The notes under the pieces: generated by a model
Seen by the model: the letters and a program-made list of their open reading frames with translations, nothing else
Told to the model about the DNA's origin: nothing
The model's database searches: none
Assembly: GCF_020991475.1 (NCBI RefSeq)
Contig: NZ_JAJMPA010000001.1
Coordinates: 1,178,001-1,242,000 of the forward strand
Reading direction: 5' to 3'
DNA length: 64,000 nucleotides
Source of the DNA: Pedobacter sp. MC2016-14
GTDB lineage: Bacteria > Bacteroidota > Bacteroidia > Sphingobacteriales > Sphingobacteriaceae
Made by a program: the position numbers and the translations under genes
Shown: piece after piece, positions 60,518 through 64,000 of the stretch
How positions within the stretch are numbered: the stretch's first letter is position 1
How the letters are laid out: every line of letters begins with the position of its first letter

Positions 60518-61936
60518 TCAGATGAACAGTGGCAATTCGAACCAAAAGTCAGCTCCTTCACCAACTTCACTGATTACACCCATTTGCCCCTTATGTGTTT
60601 TTACTATTTCCCTGGATACATAAAGGCCGATACCTAGCCCGTTAAAAGTAGTTTTTGTAGGTTGCAGGAAGCGATGGAAGCGTTTGAAAATCTTTTGCTG
60701 CTGATCTTGAGGGATACCGATTCCCTGGTCTTTGATGCTTGTTCTCAGGAAGCCATCAATAAAGCCGACTGTAACTTCGATGCGTGTTTTACCTGGCGAG
60801 TATTTGATGGCATTATTAATTAAGTTAGAAATCACTTGAGCAATTCGCTCCCGATCTGCATAAACTGAGGTTTGCCCAGAAAAATTAATGATAAAGTCAT
60901 GATCAGGGAAAGTATTTTTATAGTTGTCAAAAAGTTTTGTAATATATTCATTGAAGTCTATAACTTCGAAGTGATAGGACATTTCTCCGTTTTTAATTCT
61001 GGTCATGTCAAGCAAATCGTTTACTAGTTTAACTAACTTTTCAACTTGGTGTTCAATGCGTTCAAGCATTGCAGTGTCATCTCCGCGGTTCTCTTTTAGC
61101 TGTCGTTTTTTTAGTACCTGAATGAAGCCTTTTATGGAGGTGATTGGGGTTTTCAATTCATGGGAAGCAAGATGCAGAAAATCATCTTTCTGCATTTCCA
61201 GTTCAACACGACTGCTCACATCCCGGTATTGAAAAACTAGTGTACCAATGGACTTTTCCTGTAAAAGATTCATAGCGGTACCTTCTATCCAAACGAAGCG
61301 TTCATCAGCTGTCTTTAACCGAGTCAGGAAATCAAATTCGCTAATTCTTCCTTGTTTAAGGCTGACTAGTTTTTCCCTAAATGAAGTTTCGTCGGCATGA
61401 ATAAAATTGGAGATTGGTGTTCCAATAATGCTCCCTTCTGGGCTGGAGATGGCTTCGGACACGGATGGAGAGAGGTATTCGATCTTTCCGTCCCTATCGG
61501 TCATGACTACACCTTCAGCGCTTTTTTCTATGATTCCGCGAAACCGCTGTTCGCTGTCTCTCAAATCGCTCTGCGCACGTTCTATTCGGTTAAACAGATG
61601 TGAAAGTAACAAACCCTCTATGAAGAAAATCAGGGTTGCCATTACAAAAACCTCTGAACTAGGCTGGTATCTCGGTAGGATAAAGAGCAGTGACAAAACT
61701 ACCGAACTTAAAGTAGCGATAAGTGAGGAGCGACTCCCACCGAAAAAAGCACTCAAAAAGATTACTGCGAAGTAAAGCAAAAATGGCGTGCGGTAATTTA
61801 CTTCAAAAAGTGGGTTTAGCGTAACCCAGGTGGCAATAATCGCAAGGAACAAAGGTACGGTAAATTGAAACCAGGTTTTAGTCTGCTGTTGGCGTATTGA
61901 ATGTAACTGAAGAAGTGAATCTATTCTCATTTTCAT
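60518..61936 (-). CDS. Membrane PAS-domain sensor histidine kinase
   Basis: 472 aa. Four membrane helices fill about residues 20-110 (a KdpD-like four-helix group), followed by a PAS domain (about 125-245; RGIIEKSAEGVVMTDRDG, SIIGTPISNF), HisKA with the phosphohistidine in LHLASHELKTPITSIKGF, and HATPase_c (LINNAIKYSPG, DQGIGIPQDQQQKIFKRF, GLGIGLYVSREI). The ligand is unknown. It is divergent from the LOV kinase and has no adjacent response regulator, so it may share the regulator downstream of that kinase. Confidence 0.9.
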   Translation of the reverse strand: MKMRIDSLLQLHSIRQQQTKTWFQFTVPLFLAIIATWVTLNPLFEVNYRTPFLLYFAVIFLSAFFGGSRSSLIATLSSVVLSLLFILPRYQPSSEVFVMATLIFFIEGLLLSHLFNRIERAQSDLRDSEQRFRGIIEKSAEGVVMTDRDGKIEYLSPSVSEAISSPEGSIIGTPISNFIHADETSFREKLVSLKQGRISEFDFLTRLKTADERFVWIEGTAMNLLQEKSIGTLVFQYRDVSSRVELEMQKDDFLHLASHELKTPITSIKGFIQVLKKRQLKENRGDDTAMLERIEHQVEKLVKLVNDLLDMTRIKNGEMSYHFEVIDFNEYITKLFDNYKNTFPDHDFIINFSGQTSVYADRERIAQVISNLINNAIKYSPGKTRIEVTVGFIDGFLRTSIKDQGIGIPQDQQQKIFKRFHRFLQPTKTTFNGLGIGLYVSREIVKTHKGQMGVISEVGEGADFWFELPLFI

Positions 61937-62285
61937 TGTGATGTTAATGCTAAAACGCAGTCTTATAGAAAATAAATTGTCCCATCGCTATTCGCAATGC
62001 AAGAATAAGCAATTATCGACCCATTTACTTATGGGTCTAAACAAAATTTTAGTTTATTGTTTTTTTGTTTAGGTATTTCGCCCTGAATCGAGTTGGCATG
62101 GATATTTTGCGGAGAAAATGCCTATACGAGATTTAGATGTTTTAATAAGTTTTGCCTGCGGGTACCCAGATGGTCCAACTCAACTTTCAACTTCTTTATA
62201 CCTCATTCATTCTAGTTGTAGAGCTTTTTTTTGGTTCTCTTAAACAAAACTTTGTAGATTTGCGTTTATTAGACAAATATAGTTT
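61937..62285. other. Divergent 349-nt regulatory region between two histidine kinases
   Basis: It holds a 7-bp inverted repeat, GACCCAT (62018-62024) and ATGGGTC (62031-62037), and the promoter of the LOV kinase (62230-62262). No coding region was accepted here; a 63-aa frame starting at 62152 overlaps the LOV gene and looks random. Confidence 0.55.
62230..62262 (+). promoter_or_regulatory. Promoter of the LOV kinase gene
   Basis: TTTG (62230-62233) and TAGATTTG (62255-62262) with a 21-nt spacer fit the Bacteroidota consensus TTTG-N17-23-TAnnTTTG. Transcription would start near 62268, giving a leader of about 18 nt before the ATG at 62286. This is the best-fitting promoter in the window. Confidence 0.65.
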
Positions 62286-63824
62286 ATGCCATTTGATATT
62301 AAGCAGAGCAGCCCGGATCCTATGCTGCTGGTCAATATATTAGACGCAACGAATACAGGTATCGTGATCACTGAAAATCTGTTGCCGGACAATCCCATCA
62401 TCTACTGCAATCCTGCATTCGAGCGGATCTCAGGTTACAGCAGGGAAGAGATCATTGGTCGCAACTGTCGGTTTTTGCAAAGCCAGGACCGCAATCAGGA
62501 GGCGCGATTTGACATCAGGCGGGCGCTGGATAACGGCGAAAATTGCGTTGTGCAAATCCGCAATTATACCAAACAGGGAAAATTGTTCTATAATGAACTG
62601 TACCTATCTGCGGTTAAGAACGATTTAGGTGAAGTGACGCACTTCATCGGCGTTCAGAATGATGTCTCGGCCAGGGTTAAAGCTGAGCAGGAACTTGAAC
62701 AAAATTATAAGGATACTGAACTTAAAGTGACCGAGCGGACCAGGATGCTCAGGGAAAGTGAAGAATACCTTTCCAGCATTGTGGAGACTATTCGCGAAAG
62801 TCTAATTGTGATGGATAAGGATTACAAGGTGCTCAGTGCAAACAACCACTTTTTAAATACTTTCAAAGTAAGCATCAATGAAACCAAGGGTAAGTTGCTT
62901 TATGATCTTGGTAACGGGCAATGGGATATCCCCGAGCTAAGAAAAATGATGGAGGATATCCTTCCTACCAACAATCCCGTTTTAGATTATGAAGTGGAAC
63001 ATGAATTTCCGTACATAGGCCGAAAGCTGATGCTTTTGAACGCACACCGTGTGGAGCTGGAAGGGAAGTTCAAAGACCGGATTTTACTAGCCATAGAAGA
63101 CATTACTGAAAGGCGTGCAATTGAACAAAGAAAGGATGATTTCCTGTCTATTGCCAGTCATGAATTGAAAACTCCGCTAACCACAGTGGTTGGCTATGTG
63201 CAGATGATGCAGCGCCTGATCCCTGAGCAGGCCAGTGATAAATTCAGGTCTGTAGTAGACAAGACCGGGATGTATGTGGAACGTTTAAATCAATTGCTCA
63301 GCGAACTGCTGGACGTATCCAGGATTCAATCCGGAAATATAGAGTTACATAAAGAGCATTTTGATTTTGATCAAATGGTTTGTGAAGCAATCGAAGGTAT
63401 GCAAACTGCTACACCTAATTACCGAATCATTTCTAAGGGTAAAGCGGGTATTCCGTATTTTGGGGATGAATCGCACCTCATTCAGGTGCTGACCAACCTG
63501 ATCAGTAATGCAATCAAATATTCACCAGAGGCCGATGAAGTGGAGATCTACGTATCGAAAGTGAGTGATTTCATCAAGGTTTCCGTAAAAGATTACGGAA
63601 TGGGGATTAAAGAGGATGAACAAAAGAAAATCTTCGAGCGATTTTATCGGGTAGGGGCCATACAGAAGAATTATCCGGGCATGGGGATTGGACTCTACAT
63701 CTGTGATCAGATCATCAAGAATCACGGTGGCTCATTTTGGGTGGAAAGTGAGCCGGGAGAAGGATCGGTATTCTCATTTACCTTGCCTATCAATTATCAT
63801 GGAAAGGAGAAGGGAAATGTCTAA
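62286..63824 (+). CDS. LOV-domain (blue-light) sensor histidine kinase
   Basis: A 512-aa soluble kinase. Residues ~15-130 form a LOV-type PAS domain: NPAFERISGYSREE, GRNCRFLQ with the photoactive cysteine C61, FYNELYLSAVKND and FIGVQNDVSARV are the flavin-binding signature. A second PAS (about 150-275) and then HisKA (phosphohistidine H292 in SIASHELKTPL) and HATPase_c (NLISNAIKYSPEA, GMGIKEDEQKKIFERFYR, GMGIGLYICDQI) follow. Light should form a flavin-cysteinyl adduct and alter kinase activity. The next gene, a response regulator, overlaps by 8 nt, so the two form a pair. Confidence 0.92.
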   Translation: MPFDIKQSSPDPMLLVNILDATNTGIVITENLLPDNPIIYCNPAFERISGYSREEIIGRNCRFLQSQDRNQEARFDIRRALDNGENCVVQIRNYTKQGKLFYNELYLSAVKNDLGEVTHFIGVQNDVSARVKAEQELEQNYKDTELKVTERTRMLRESEEYLSSIVETIRESLIVMDKDYKVLSANNHFLNTFKVSINETKGKLLYDLGNGQWDIPELRKMMEDILPTNNPVLDYEVEHEFPYIGRKLMLLNAHRVELEGKFKDRILLAIEDITERRAIEQRKDDFLSIASHELKTPLTTVVGYVQMMQRLIPEQASDKFRSVVDKTGMYVERLNQLLSELLDVSRIQSGNIELHKEHFDFDQMVCEAIEGMQTATPNYRIISKGKAGIPYFGDESHLIQVLTNLISNAIKYSPEADEVEIYVSKVSDFIKVSVKDYGMGIKEDEQKKIFERFYRVGAIQKNYPGMGIGLYICDQIIKNHGGSFWVESEPGEGSVFSFTLPINYHGKEKGNV

Positions 63825-64000
63825 GAAAATCATGATTTGTGATGATGATGCGGGGATCCTGGAAATGATGGAAATGATCATTGACGAATATGGCTTCGAG
63901 GTCATCACGGAGGCCAATAGTTTGAATGTGTTAAAAGGATTGGAGCGAGAGCGACCAGACCTATTGCTATTGGACATATGGATGCCTCTTCTTTCAGGTG
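63817..64000 (+). CDS. Response regulator, N-terminal part (runs off the window)
   Basis: The visible 61 codons form the start of a receiver domain: acidic pocket MICDDDAGILEMMEMI and phosphoacceptor aspartate in LLLLDIWMPLLSG. The ATG lies inside the LOV kinase gene, so translation is coupled. The output domain is outside the window; it may be a receiver-only protein. Confidence 0.9.
   Translation, partial: MSKKIMICDDDAGILEMMEMIIDEYGFEVITEANSLNVLKGLERERPDLLLLDIWMPLLSG

Noticed and set aside
62152..62343. 63-aa frame upstream of the LOV kinase
   Set aside because: It overlaps the promoter and the start of the LOV gene and has random composition.
1..64000. CRISPR arrays, prophage, insertion sequences
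   Set aside because: No regularly spaced repeats, no Cas, transposase, integrase or phage structural genes were seen on either strand.

Overview
The window looks like a chromosomal stretch of a Sphingobacteriaceae-type Bacteroidota, most like Pedobacter. This is judged from gene content alone, with no database search. The evidence is three ECF sigma / FecR anti-sigma / SusC / SusD sets, many AQ-ending signal peptides and CKK-type lipoprotein signals, LytS/LytTR regulation, an AT-rich composition, and Bacteroidota-type -7 boxes (TAnnTTTG). No rRNA, complete tRNA, CRISPR array, insertion sequence or phage block was found.

Layout. 1-18068: a polysaccharide utilisation locus, PUL A, entered at the end of its ECF sigma gene. 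It continues with FecR, GH88, SusC, SusD, an IPT/TIG surface lipoprotein, a CE7-like esterase, GH16, a NodB-like deacetylase, a GH2 beta-mannosidase, a PL8 lyase and a DUF2264 protein. The enzymes fit a partly acetylated, uronic-acid-containing glycan; a xanthan-like exopolysaccharide is one hypothesis. 18203-23874: a sugar-phosphate nucleotidyltransferase, an MscS-type channel, a prephenate-dehydrogenase-like protein and a ROK kinase. 23967-24185: the 3' remnant of a deleted TonB-dependent receptor. 24283-32679: a LytS/LytTR pair followed by a TolC-adaptor-RND efflux operon and an outer-membrane protein.

32820-43234: locus B, with sigma, FecR, SusC, SusD, a thioredoxin-fold protein that has lost its CXXC, a subtilase and a TlpA thioredoxin. 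43514-52183: locus C, with sigma, FecR, SusC, SusD and a large TlpA-like protein. Neither has a CAZyme, so peptide or protein substrates are plausible. 52296-59545: housekeeping and stress genes (DUF2867 oxidoreductase, PurU, two DinB proteins, an HxlR/azoreductase pair, threonine aldolase, MgtC, small proteins), ending near a tRNA-Cys-like 3' fragment. 59934-64000: an orphan ORF, a PAS histidine kinase, a LOV-domain histidine kinase and the start of its response regulator.

The most unusual signals are non-coding. All three susC genes have leaders that share one layout: a T(A)AACCA-like motif, an outer stem, an A-rich linker, an inner hairpin with one A/C mismatch, a GGRAAG-type motif and a (T/A)ACAAC motif before the start codon. 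A second repeated element, a hairpin plus a 39-nt translation-initiation module, follows susD in PUL A and locus B. An 11-bp intrinsic terminator is embedded in the apparent signal-peptide codons of the MscS gene. These are candidate RNA-level controls and would need comparative genomics and RNA-seq to confirm.
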